Origin: Oligoflexus tunisiensis
GTDB taxonomy: Bacteria; Bdellovibrionota_B; Oligoflexia; Oligoflexales; Oligoflexaceae
Assembly (NCBI RefSeq): GCF_001748245.1
Contig: NZ_BDFO01000001.1
Coordinates: forward strand, 3,685,208-3,749,207
Length of the DNA stretch: 64,000 bases
Direction of reading: 5' to 3'
How positions within the stretch are numbered: the stretch's first letter is position 1; every line of letters begins with the position of its first letter. Shown here in pieces: positions 33,719-42,271 of this stretch. Made by a program: the position numbers and the translations under genes. The notes beneath the pieces are model-generated. The model did no database searches. It saw only the letters and a program-made list of their open reading frames with translations, and was not told the DNA's origin.

Positions 33719-35695
33719 ATGAACCTTGTTTTCAGATGGGTCACATCTGTTGGCCTGGCCTCGCTTGGTTTGTCAGGAATGGCCTTCGGCACAACCTGTC
33801 AGCAGACATTCAGCTATAAGAACGCCAACGCCAGCTCAGTTTGGATCACCGGTTCCTTCACCGATTGGGCGCGACATCCCGATCTGGGCGCCATTCCCCT
33901 CACCAAATCCGGTGATGTCTGGACGGCGACGGTCACCCTGCCCGCTGGGAAAAACCTTTATAAATTTGTGGTCGATGGTCGCAGCTGGGTGGCGGATCCC
34001 AATGCGTTGCTCCAGGAGGCGGATGGTTTCGGCGCCATGAACAGCATCCATCCCTGCGGCGACGATCCTGTGGTGACCCAGCCGCTGCCGCAATGCGGAC
34101 ACCCTGAGGCCTTTGACTGGCGGGATACGGTCATGTACTTTGCGCTGGTCGATCGCTTTCATGATAGCGATGGACGCGCCAGCCCCGTGCCGGGTGCCAC
34201 GGGTGGCGATGCACAGCATGGACCCTCCGCTCAATACGTGGGCGGTGACTTCCAGGGGATGACCCGGAAGATGGATTATCTCACCGATCTCGGTGTGACC
34301 GCACTCTGGCTCTCGGCACCATATGATGCCCGTGATGAATCGGGCGCCTCAGTAACTCCGGATCAGGATCCGCATCTATATTCCGGTTATCACGGCTACT
34401 GGCCGTCACCCCGGAATATTGATTACAGCAAGCCTGAGGCTCCGAGCCCGCGCCCCCGGGTGGAATCCCGTCTGGGAACCGAAGAGGAACTGAAGGAGCT
34501 CATCGCCACCGCACATGGTGCCGCCAGTGCCAACGGTCATGGAGTCAAGGTGCTCTTCGATTATGTGATGAAGCATGTCGACAGCAAGAGCGAACTTTAT
34601 CAGGCGCACAGGGACTGGTTCGCCACCGACAATGGGCGCATCCGGGTCTGTGGTCCGGAAAATCTTTGGGAGCATCCCTACTGGGGCACCCGCTGCTCGT
34701 TTACGGACTACCTGCCCGGCTTTGATTTTTATAATCCCGAGGTCCGGCGCTGGTCCGTCAGCGATGCCGTCTGGTGGGCCCGTGAGTTTCAGCTGGATGG
34801 TCTGCGCCTGGATGCGGTGAAACATATTCCCGGTGAATGGCTCATTGAACTGCGCCAGGCTTTGAAGGAGACTTTTCCCAATCCCGAAGGGGATCGTTTC
34901 TATCTCGTCGGCGAAGTCTTCGACTATTACAACAAGGAGAACCTGAAAAAATACGTCGATTCCCAAACAATGCTCGACGGGCAGTTCGACTTCCCCTTTA
35001 AGAAAACCGCCTGCGAAGCCCTTTTCCGCCCCGACGGGGATATCGGTTACCTCGATTACTGGTTGTCCTCCAATGATCGTTACTATGATCGCGGCCTTTA
35101 CAATCGCTCCCTCATGGTCAACTGGATTGGCAATCACGATATTCCACGTGCCATTCATTTCGCCAGTCGGCAGATCGACAGCTGTGTGCTCGGCAGTTTC
35201 CCCGGGAACGGCTGGAGCAGCCATCAGTATCAGCAGCCGCTGGACGCGGCCCCCTATGAACGTCTGGGTCTGGCCTTTGCCACCATGCTCACCAACCCCG
35301 GCATTCCTTTGATCTACTATGGCGATGAAATCGGTCTGGCCGGGGGAGGGGATCCTGACAACCGGCGCATGATGCCCTGGGATGACCGTCAGCTGAACAT
35401 TCATCAGCTCGTCCTGCGCGACAAGGTCCGTAAGCTGGCGCATATCCGCGCCCGCTACAAGGTGCTCGGCCGTGGGCAGCGGCGCACGCACTGGGTCGAT
35501 CGCGATGCCTGGGTTTATACGATGGGGGGCTGTGATGGCTTTGATCAAATCACGGTCGCGATCAATAAATCGGATGGCTGGAAAAACGTGGCGCTGCCTG
35601 CCGGAACCTATGAGGATCTGATGCAGGGAGGAAGGGTGACTGACAGTACGCTGAGCCTGGCGCCGCGCAGTTTTCGGGTTTTGAAAGCGGACTAA
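33719..35695 (+). CDS. secreted GH13 alpha-amylase with N-terminal glycogen-binding-like domain
   Basis: 658 residues from the ATG at 33719 (GGGGGGA upstream). A signal peptide (cleavage near A-F-G-T) is followed by an E-set/CBM48-like domain (~27-115: W-I-T-G-S-F-T-D-W and L-Y-K-F-V-V-D-G). The TIM barrel has the catalytic residues in order: Asp in G-L-R-L-D-A-V-K-H, Glu in L-V-G-E-V-F-D and Asp in I-G-N-H-D. A short beta domain ends the protein. It should cut alpha-1,4-glucans outside the cytoplasm; the CBM48-like domain suggests glycogen or starch. It is a single-gene unit. The stop overlaps the stop of the DUF488 gene by 4 bp. Confidence 0.9.
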   Translation: MNLVFRWVTSVGLASLGLSGMAFGTTCQQTFSYKNANASSVWITGSFTDWARHPDLGAIPLTKSGDVWTATVTLPAGKNLYKFVVDGRSWVADPNALLQEADGFGAMNSIHPCGDDPVVTQPLPQCGHPEAFDWRDTVMYFALVDRFHDSDGRASPVPGATGGDAQHGPSAQYVGGDFQGMTRKMDYLTDLGVTALWLSAPYDARDESGASVTPDQDPHLYSGYHGYWPSPRNIDYSKPEAPSPRPRVESRLGTEEELKELIATAHGAASANGHGVKVLFDYVMKHVDSKSELYQAHRDWFATDNGRIRVCGPENLWEHPYWGTRCSFTDYLPGFDFYNPEVRRWSVSDAVWWAREFQLDGLRLDAVKHIPGEWLIELRQALKETFPNPEGDRFYLVGEVFDYYNKENLKKYVDSQTMLDGQFDFPFKKTACEALFRPDGDIGYLDYWLSSNDRYYDRGLYNRSLMVNWIGNHDIPRAIHFASRQIDSCVLGSFPGNGWSSHQYQQPLDAAPYERLGLAFATMLTNPGIPLIYYGDEIGLAGGGDPDNRRMMPWDDRQLNIHQLVLRDKVRKLAHIRARYKVLGRGQRRTHWVDRDAWVYTMGGCDGFDQITVAINKSDGWKNVALPAGTYEDLMQGGRVTDSTLSLAPRSFRVLKAD

Positions 35696-36039
35696 TCCTG
35701 CTCTTCCAGAACCTTCTTCAGAACGATGGCTGCGTTGTGCTCCTGATCCCGAGCGCCATAGACCAGCGTGACCGTATGTTCTTTCATCTCCTGCCGGAGG
35801 GAATCCAGCAGGTCCGTCTTCTCTTTGAGTTCCTTTCGATAGCGGCTCTGAAACTCCTTCCACTTTTCAGGGTCGTGGTCGAACCACTTCCGCAATTCCG
35901 TGCTGGGAGCCACCTCCTTCATCCAGATTTTGACCGCGGCATCCTCCTTGGTCAAACCGCGCGGCCAAAGGCGATCCACCAGGATGCGCGTGCCATCCTT
36001 TCGGGATGGTTTTTCATAAACCCGCTTGAGCTGAACCAT
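35692..36039 (-). CDS. DUF488 family protein
   Basis: 115 residues from the ATG at 36039 (GGGAGGA upstream); the frame extends to 36150 without signals. R-I-L-V-D-R-L-W-P-R-G-L, W-M-K-E-V-A-P-S and L-V-Y-G-A-R-D are the conserved positions of DUF488. The family's function is unknown to me. It lies 25 bp downstream of the TonB receptor gene on the same strand and may be read through from it. Confidence 0.9.
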   Translation of the reverse strand: MVQLKRVYEKPSRKDGTRILVDRLWPRGLTKEDAAVKIWMKEVAPSTELRKWFDHDPEKWKEFQSRYRKELKEKTDLLDSLRQEMKEHTVTLVYGARDQEHNAAIVLKKVLEEQD

Positions 36040-36064
36040 GTTATGGATCCTCCCATCGTGCCGT

Positions 36065-37963
36065 TTAAAAGGAATATTCCGCATGCGCGAGGAAACCGCG
36101 CGCGGCTGTGTTATATCCGGCCACTTCCTGATACGAGGTGTTGAGAACATTATTCACTTTCAACGCATAGCGTGCCGGGCCCAGACGCCAGTTGAGAGCG
36201 GTGTCGACCACCCGGAACCCTTCCGTGCCTTCCGTATAAGCATGGGGACGACTGCGGGTTTGGCCGCGGACGGACGTCATCCAGCTGAACCCATTCTGTT
36301 TCCAGGTCACATCCCCACTCCATGCATCATCCGGGCGCGAGGGAAGGGGATCATTGCTTTCCTTATCGAGGGTGGAAATATGTGTGTACTGGGCACCCGT
36401 GCTGAAATTATCGTCGATATCCCAGTCGATGCGGCTTTCCACGCCTTTGATCATGGCCCGATTGATATTGTAATAACGCGAGGTCGTTCCATCGAATTCG
36501 ATCAGGTTGGTCGTCTCATTTTGAAAACCAGTGACCGACGCGGTCAGCCCTTCCCCAAACCTCTGCTCCAGACCGGCCTCTGCGGTGATCACGGCCTCAG
36601 GCTGAAGATCCGCATTTCCATAAACGGGCACGCGCAGCTGATAAAGGGAAGGGGTCTTAAACCCACGTCCATAATTCAGGCGCAGGGTTGTGGCCTCCGG
36701 CACCAGAATAAAATTGAAAGCCGCCTGCCCGACCGTGGTCGTTCCAAAATCGCTATGTTTTAAAGTTCGCACACCCCACTGGCCATGTACCCGATCCCAA
36801 AGCCCCCACTGATACTGGAGCGCATAGGAAACCTCCTGAAGCGTCTCCTCCGGCAGCCGGTCATCCACAGCGAAACCCTGGTAATTGGCCTTGTTTCGAA
36901 TCTCCGCGCTATCCCGCAGCCACTGCACAGAGGCGACCACAGTATGCGCCGGGGCGAGCTTGATCAGCTGGCTGAAATCCACCGAGCGCCGTTCCCCTTG
37001 AAATCGGGTGCGTTCCCAGGTCTGATCGCGGTCCGGATTATAAAGATCGGGATCATCAAAAAAGCGGCGGTCGGTTTGCGTGACGCCCACCGCGAGGCGC
37101 GTTTCATACTTCTGATGCAGGCGCAGCTTCTGGGTCAGCTGGCCCATCAGCTCCTGACGTTTCACCTGATAATTCGGGTCATCGGTATGGGCCCCGGCAT
37201 CGATATCCGCGACCGACTGCGAACCCTTCACCAGAAAATCCGCGGTGTAGCTCTCACCCGCTCCATACTGAAAACGCAGACTGGCGTCCTTCCGTTCGAA
37301 GGCGTCGCGCTCCCCATCATCCCGCGAACCGGTATGGGAATATCCGCCTGTCCGGGTGCCGGCGACGGCGGCGACATAACCGAAAGCCCCCTGCCGTCCG
37401 GAGACGCGGCCATGGGCCCCATAGGTTTCGTAGCTGCCCAGCTCCAGCCCGACGCTTCCTCCCAGGCCTTCCTGCGGACGTCGGGTGATAATGTGGATCA
37501 CTCCACTCAATCCGGAGCCACCATAAGCCACGCTATGCGGTCCCTTGACGATCTCGATCCGTTCCACATCATAAAGAGGCATATCACCCAGATCGAAATT
37601 TTTCTCGATGGTGGCCACATCCGCCAGCTCCACGCCATCGACCATCACCATCGTGTGGCCGCCCTTGTCACCGCGGATGAGGATCTCGGTATTGGAACCG
37701 GGTCCCCCGCTGCGTCGCATCGAAATGCCTGGCAGTCCGCGCAATACTTCACTGACCGTCTGCGCGCCGCTGATTTCAAAATCCTGCCGTTGGAGGACGA
37801 TTACGGAGGCTCCTATTTCCCGACCGGGTAAAGGATTCCTTGTGGCGGTGACCACAATATGTTCTTCTGTCGATGAGTCGATTTCAGAAGCGGCTTCCGC
37901 CTGGGCATAGGCCGGCCTGGAAATGGCAACGGCCAGAAGGGAAAGTGCGATGTCCTTACGCAT
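36065..37963 (-). CDS. TonB-dependent receptor, BtuB-like
   Basis: 632 residues. A signal peptide (...R-P-A-Y-A-Q) is followed by the TonB box (I-V-V-T-A-T), the plug (V-S-E-V-L-R-G-L-P-G, L-I-R-G and V-K-G-P-H-S-V-A-Y-G-G) and a 22-strand-type barrel ending in Phe. The size and plug match vitamin-B12/siderophore receptors of the BtuB group; the cargo is not determined. I looked for a cobalamin riboswitch upstream: only 61 bp separate it from the stop of the hemerythrin-like gene, so there is no room for one. TonB itself is not in the window, unless the TonB-like protein at 6141 serves. Confidence 0.9.
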   Translation of the reverse strand: MRKDIALSLLAVAISRPAYAQAEAASEIDSSTEEHIVVTATRNPLPGREIGASVIVLQRQDFEISGAQTVSEVLRGLPGISMRRSGGPGSNTEILIRGDKGGHTMVMVDGVELADVATIEKNFDLGDMPLYDVERIEIVKGPHSVAYGGSGLSGVIHIITRRPQEGLGGSVGLELGSYETYGAHGRVSGRQGAFGYVAAVAGTRTGGYSHTGSRDDGERDAFERKDASLRFQYGAGESYTADFLVKGSQSVADIDAGAHTDDPNYQVKRQELMGQLTQKLRLHQKYETRLAVGVTQTDRRFFDDPDLYNPDRDQTWERTRFQGERRSVDFSQLIKLAPAHTVVASVQWLRDSAEIRNKANYQGFAVDDRLPEETLQEVSYALQYQWGLWDRVHGQWGVRTLKHSDFGTTTVGQAAFNFILVPEATTLRLNYGRGFKTPSLYQLRVPVYGNADLQPEAVITAEAGLEQRFGEGLTASVTGFQNETTNLIEFDGTTSRYYNINRAMIKGVESRIDWDIDDNFSTGAQYTHISTLDKESNDPLPSRPDDAWSGDVTWKQNGFSWMTSVRGQTRSRPHAYTEGTEGFRVVDTALNWRLGPARYALKVNNVLNTSYQEVAGYNTAARGFLAHAEYSF

Positions 37964-38024
37964 GGGCTCTTCCTCACGTTCTTGAGGACACCCTTTTAGT
38001 TCAGGCAGGCGGGAAAAACCAGAG

Positions 38025-38378
38025 TCAGTTGGGTTGTCTGCCTTCTGACATGGCGTGGAGAGTCTGCTGCTGCTTCTGCACCCAGCCCTGAAGGAAGCTA
38101 AGAAAATCCGCGCAGGCTTGGGGTGTGAGATCGTCCTTGAAGTCCTGTGTATGGTAAGCCAGTTGTTTTAAAAGGCGTTTGTGCAAAGTTTGTCGATTTT
38201 TCAAATCCGTGGGGCGCATGGTGCCGAGGAGGATTTCCTCCTGCTCAAAAATCCGCTGGGCATGGGTGTTCAGCTCATTCAAGGTAATAAGAATCGCGGA
38301 CTGAGTCGCCGGTTCTTGCACCTGTGTCTGCAGTTTTTCCACCAGCTCTTGGAGCCTTTGGGCATCGGTCCAGGACAT
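38025..38378 (-). CDS. hemerythrin-like four-helix protein lacking metal ligands
   Basis: 117 residues from the ATG at 38378 (AAAGGAGA at good spacing). Helix spacing, the F-E-Q-E-E segment and G-W-V-Q-K-Q resemble bacteriohemerythrins. At the ligand positions I would expect H..H/E..H..H..H..D, but I read Arg, Ile, Arg, His, Gln and His respectively by rough alignment. If that is right, it cannot hold the di-iron site and is a structural relative or an unrelated helical protein. It is 61 bp upstream of the TonB receptor on the same strand. Confidence 0.45.
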   Translation of the reverse strand: MSWTDAQRLQELVEKLQTQVQEPATQSAILITLNELNTHAQRIFEQEEILLGTMRPTDLKNRQTLHKRLLKQLAYHTQDFKDDLTPQACADFLSFLQGWVQKQQQTLHAMSEGRQPN

Positions 38379-38640
38379 GGTTCCGTCTCCTTTGCTTGAC
38401 ATTCCCTATTCGGCAAAGGCGGGAAATGGCTTGAGGACAAGGCTTTGCGGGTTTTCGCGGATTGGTCGAGGCGACTCACTTGCGGTTTGAACCAACTGAT
38501 CTTATGTTTCGCTTGTTACTGTTGAAATCGCCCTTCGGATGGCAACCGTGGACCAATCGGTAGGTCATTCTGATGGAAAATGTATCTTCAAGCAGCCAAA
38601 TGGCTTCGGATTTTGTATGATAATCGCGGAGGGTCAACCT

Positions 38641-39237
38641 ATGCGGCAGATGTTCCAAAAAATCCTCGCGATTGCGGGTTTGATAGGTTGCGGCGAAAAA
38701 GCCGAGACCGCGAACCTTGCCGATATTGATATAAATCCAGCCAATACGCCCGTGAGATTCGAATGTTTGGGTCTGGACGCCACCAAAAATCGCAGCATTC
38801 CGGTGGACTGGGATGACCAGACCCCTCTCCGCGTCTGCCTGATCCAGCAAGCCGATGGTGCGCTGGCTTTTGATATCCGTCTGCGCACGGAAACCCCTGC
38901 CCTGCGCCGCCAGGCCATGAGCGTTCAGGTTCAGGGAGCCAATGGCCGCAGCGCCGCGGGTGTGTTTCCCCTGGTGTGGAACCCCTTTACAGGTATCTAT
39001 GAACTGCAATTGAGTCAGGGTTGTCTGGTGGGATCCCCAGGAGGCTGTGCTGTCACGGCACCGGCCGTTATGCGGCATCTCTTTACCGCCCTGCCCCCGG
39101 CCGAAGACAGCTGGCATCCCGATGTTGCCATGACGCTGACTTTGGTGCAGCCCGATGGCAAGGCTCATCCCGAAAATCCGCGTTTTCATTTTCAATGGAA
39201 CGGACAAAGCCCGGACCTGGCCAAAAGCATCAACTAG
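38641..39237 (+). CDS. lipoprotein of unknown function
   Basis: 198 residues from the ATG at 38641 with GGAGGG 8 bp upstream; the longer frame from 38539 has no signal. I-A-G-L-I-G-C-G is a lipobox, so it is an envelope lipoprotein. The mature part is beta-rich with a few Cys (V-C-L-I, Q-G-C-L, G-G-C-A) and no recognised domain. It is divergent from the hemerythrin-like gene and convergent with the dehydrogenase (6-bp gap). Confidence 0.65.
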   Translation: MRQMFQKILAIAGLIGCGEKAETANLADIDINPANTPVRFECLGLDATKNRSIPVDWDDQTPLRVCLIQQADGALAFDIRLRTETPALRRQAMSVQVQGANGRSAAGVFPLVWNPFTGIYELQLSQGCLVGSPGGCAVTAPAVMRHLFTALPPAEDSWHPDVAMTLTLVQPDGKAHPENPRFHFQWNGQSPDLAKSIN

Positions 39238-39243
39238 GAGTGA

Positions 39244-40245
39244 TCAGCTTCTCAACTGAACCTGATGCACCAACGGCTCATTGTGTTCAAAAGCCCTCAG
39301 ACTGGAAAGGGTTGTGTTCGCGATATTGGCCAGGGCTTCATGGGTGAGAAAGGCTTGATGCGCGGTGATCAGGACGTTGGGAAACGTCGTCAGCCGGGCG
39401 AGGACATCATCCTGCACACCAGATTCCGACATATCATGAAAAAAGATGCCTTCCTCTTCTTCGTAAACATCAAGAGCGGCAAAGCCGATCTGCCCACTTT
39501 TCAGCGCCTGCAGAAGAGCTGAAGTTTTCACCAGCCCGCCCCGACTGGTATTGACCAGCACCACTGACGGTTTCATGCTCTGGAACGCGGCCTCGTCAAT
39601 CATATGATGCGTTTCCGGTGAAAGCGGCACATGGAGGGAAATGATATCCGACTGTGCGAGAAGCTCTTGCAATGGTACATAGCGGAGATTGAGTTGCTGG
39701 CTGAGTTCGGGCTTGGGCCAGGCATCATAGGCCAGCAGCTGACAGCCGAAGCCCTGCATGATACGGGCAAAGACCTGCCCGATACGACCTGTTCCAATCA
39801 CTCCTACAGTTTTCCCATGCAGATCGAACCCCACCAAGCCGTCGAGTGAAAAATTCAATTCCCTGACCCGATTGGAGGCGCGATGAATACGGCGGTTCAT
39901 CGTTAAAATCAAAGCCACAGCGTGTTCCGCGACCGCATAGGGGGAATACTCCGGCACCCTCACCACGGGCAAATCGAACTCATGCGCGGCCTTCATGTCC
40001 ACCTGATTGAATCCCGCCGAGCGCAGCGCCAGGATGCGGATGCCCTCCTGCTTCAGCAGTTGTATGGTATCCCGATCGATGCGGTCATTCACAAAGGCAC
40101 AGACGGCATCAAAACCCTTCGCAAGTTGGGCGGTGGCATGTCGCAGACGGGGTTCAAAATAGGTAATTTCATGCTGCCACATGCTATTGGCTTGATCGAA
40201 GGCCTTCCTGTCAAAACCGTGAGTATCAAAGAATGCCAGCTTCAT
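39244..40245 (-). CDS. ldhA: D-2-hydroxyacid dehydrogenase, D-lactate dehydrogenase-like
   Basis: 333 residues from the ATG at 40245 (GGGAGGT 9 bp upstream). The NAD motif G-V-I-G-T-G-R-I-G lies at ~146-155. The catalytic set is visible: Arg in L-R-S-A-G-F-N, Glu in the E-E-E region and His in I-T-A-H-Q-A-F-L-T. D-V-Y-E-E-E and T-S-R-G-G-L-V fit the LdhA subgroup, which reduces pyruvate to D-lactate with NADH. The related hydroxyacid dehydrogenases cannot be fully excluded. It is a single gene. Confidence 0.85.
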   Translation of the reverse strand: MKLAFFDTHGFDRKAFDQANSMWQHEITYFEPRLRHATAQLAKGFDAVCAFVNDRIDRDTIQLLKQEGIRILALRSAGFNQVDMKAAHEFDLPVVRVPEYSPYAVAEHAVALILTMNRRIHRASNRVRELNFSLDGLVGFDLHGKTVGVIGTGRIGQVFARIMQGFGCQLLAYDAWPKPELSQQLNLRYVPLQELLAQSDIISLHVPLSPETHHMIDEAAFQSMKPSVVLVNTSRGGLVKTSALLQALKSGQIGFAALDVYEEEEGIFFHDMSESGVQDDVLARLTTFPNVLITAHQAFLTHEALANIANTTLSSLRAFEHNEPLVHQVQLRS

Positions 40246-40326
40246 CGAATGGGACCTCCCTGATTTCAGATGCGAGCACGCTACCGGAAAAGCGGCCCTG
40301 GGAGAACCCATTTTTTTCAGCTCGAT

Positions 40327-41313
40327 TTAAGGAACAAGGGAAGGAACCAGCTCGAAAGCTATGCCGTCTTCAGGATCAGGCTGGATGAGCCCGTCCCGTA
40401 AAGACACAAAACGGCTGTTGACCTGCAGTCGTACCGCACCGCGTTCGTCAGGAATCATCACATAACTTTGCGCGGCCTTGGAATACGTACAGGCCCAGAG
40501 TATAAAGCGTTGACCCTGGCCGTAGTCCTCAAGATCCAAACAGCTGTGCTTGCAGAGATCCACGACGTAATTCCAAATATCACAAAAGGCCGGTTTGGGG
40601 TTCGCAACGAACAGGCGATAGCCATCCTCATAGGGTCGGAAACGAAAATCCAGGGCTTCGCTACAGACCGCGATTTGCAGCGCATCCGCGACCGGTTTTT
40701 GGGTGATGACATTCAAACGCCAAACCGGATTTCCATCGAGACACTGATCCGTCCCCTTCAGGCGCAATTTATACGTTGAGGATTTCAGAGCCTCCGGGTC
40801 CGCGGCCAGCACAGCGGGCATGCTATCCAGCAGCTCCACACGCAGGTTCACGGGTTCGTCCCCTTCCTCGGCACGGACTTTCAGATTGAGTGAATCCATT
40901 CGGGCCTCTGTGGGAATACGGGTGACCCACGCCCAGCGGGAATGTGCATCCACCGGCTGAAAGGCCAGACTCTGCTCGCTGTCTCCCACCAGAATGGTCC
41001 CCTGATCCGCAACCAGGCTGCCGCGCCCCAGCACCTGAGTGAAATTGCTGTCCCCAAAGGCCTGGCAGCCTATGGCCTCGCCCTCTGTTGGGAGATCCTC
41101 CAGGAGTTCAGGCTGGATTTGGGAATCCACAAAACATCCCAGAAATGCGCCTCCGATGGACGAGGGTTCCAGGGCGATCACCTGATCATCATCGTTGTCC
41201 GCCTGAGCCGTTGTGGAATCCTGTTTTTCATCAATCTGATTTTTAAATGTCGCGCCCTTGCACGATAGCAGCAGCAGCAAACCCAATGCTGCGAAGCCTT
41301 GCGCCTTGTTCAT
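40327..41313 (-). CDS. lipoprotein with ricin-B-like lectin C-terminus
   Basis: 328 residues from the ATG at 41313 (GAGGGG just upstream). L-L-L-L-S-C-K-G is a lipobox. An acidic linker (D-N-D-D-D-Q) follows. The last ~150 residues look like a beta-trefoil: C-L-D-G-N, then C-L-D-L-E-D-Y, I-L-W-A-C and Q-S-Y-V-M follow the C-L-D...W-x-C...Q-x-W pattern of ricin-type lectin repeats. The middle (~60-180) is beta-rich and unassigned. It probably binds sugars at the cell surface. Confidence 0.55.
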   Translation of the reverse strand: MNKAQGFAALGLLLLLSCKGATFKNQIDEKQDSTTAQADNDDDQVIALEPSSIGGAFLGCFVDSQIQPELLEDLPTEGEAIGCQAFGDSNFTQVLGRGSLVADQGTILVGDSEQSLAFQPVDAHSRWAWVTRIPTEARMDSLNLKVRAEEGDEPVNLRVELLDSMPAVLAADPEALKSSTYKLRLKGTDQCLDGNPVWRLNVITQKPVADALQIAVCSEALDFRFRPYEDGYRLFVANPKPAFCDIWNYVVDLCKHSCLDLEDYGQGQRFILWACTYSKAAQSYVMIPDERGAVRLQVNSRFVSLRDGLIQPDPEDGIAFELVPSLVP

Positions 41314-41436
41314 CCCGTCCCCCCTCGAAATTGGACGCGATACTATCGGCATCTGGCGACGTCATGCTGAATGCTGGTTCACGCATCAGGAGGCGGGAAA
41401 GCGCCAGCTGCGAAGAGCATGGCGCTTGCTGGCAGC

Positions 41437-41826
41437 TTAGAAGCGCCAGGACATGCGCCAGCCGGCACCCAGGTTGCCTTCCGCAGTGGGAACGGCGGCA
41501 AAGGAAGTGGAAAATCCCTTCTGTTCAGACTGGAGGCGCGTGCCGGGACATTCCCGCATGGCGATTTCCGTGATGCCGAGACCAAAGCCCAAAAGACCGC
41601 CAATGGCGGCGCCACCGGACAGAGCCTGCTCCGTATCCTTGCGATCATCCTTATCCTGCGACAGAAGATAGAGGCCGGAAAGGACCGATCCGGTCAGGAC
41701 TCCATACAAAGTGTCCTTGAAAATCACACTGCCGGCCACCGATTCGCAGCCAAATGTTCCGGCTGAGGCGCGTGGAGCGACGGACAATCCAAGACCAGCG
41801 AGGACCAAAACCAAGGCGTAACGCAT
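41437..41826 (-). CDS. small exported Gly-rich protein
   Basis: 129 residues from the second ATG at 41826, which is 5 bp after AAGGA; the first ATG (41832) overlaps that site. A signal peptide (cleavage near A-S-A-G) precedes two Gly-rich hydrophobic stretches (L-T-G-S-V-L-S-G-L-Y and G-G-L-L-G-F-G-L-G-I) that could be amphipathic or membrane-inserting. The C-terminal G-W-R-M-S-W-R-F ends in Phe, as in small outer-membrane proteins. Function unknown. Confidence 0.6.
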   Translation of the reverse strand: MRYALVLVLAGLGLSVAPRASAGTFGCESVAGSVIFKDTLYGVLTGSVLSGLYLLSQDKDDRKDTEQALSGGAAIGGLLGFGLGITEIAMRECPGTRLQSEQKGFSTSFAAVPTAEGNLGAGWRMSWRF

Positions 41827-41921
41827 AAGCATCCTTTATAAAAATCAGAGAAGATCAGGATTACATGGCCTGACCTGGCAGGCGTAAAAGAGACGAAAAC
41901 ACGCATGAATTATTGCAGGAA

Positions 41922-42263
41922 TTAGCGCGGGAAAAGTTCACGCACCCTTTCCGGCGGCCGGGCCACCACCGCCTGGGAGCCTTGCACCACAATGGGTCGC
42001 TCCAAAAGTTCGGGATGTTTGACCAGTGCCGCAAGCACGGCTTTGTCGTCATCCAGATTCAGTTTCAAGGCGGCAAAGGACTCGTCCTTGCTCCGAATGA
42101 TATCACGCGGGCGCAGCTTCAGCAGTTTCAGAAGGTCCTGCAGTTCCGCAGCGCTGGGTGGGGTCTTCAGGTATTCCACGACCTCGGGTTCCACGCCCTG
42201 TTCCTTGATGAGATTCAAGGCCTCCCGACTTTTGCTGCAACGAGGGTTGTGATAAATCTTCAT
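41922..42263 (-). CDS. arsC: ArsC-family arsenate reductase
   Basis: 113 residues. Y-H-N-P-R-C-S-K-S-R with the catalytic Cys9 and the later L-E-R-P-I-V Arg are the ArsC signature (glutaredoxin-dependent type), usually 115-140 residues. It reduces arsenate to arsenite. No arsB, arsR or acr3 gene is adjacent, so this may be a broader reductase of the ArsC/Spx-like group. It follows the antiporter gene on the same strand after 8 bp. Confidence 0.85.
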   Translation of the reverse strand: MKIYHNPRCSKSREALNLIKEQGVEPEVVEYLKTPPSAAELQDLLKLLKLRPRDIIRSKDESFAALKLNLDDDKAVLAALVKHPELLERPIVVQGSQAVVARPPERVRELFPR

Positions 42264-42271
42264 GAAGTCTC

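Noticed and set aside
37964-38024. Possible cobalamin riboswitch before the BtuB-like receptor
   Set aside because: Only 61 bp separate it from the upstream stop codon, far too short for the ~200-nt element, and no B12-box is seen.
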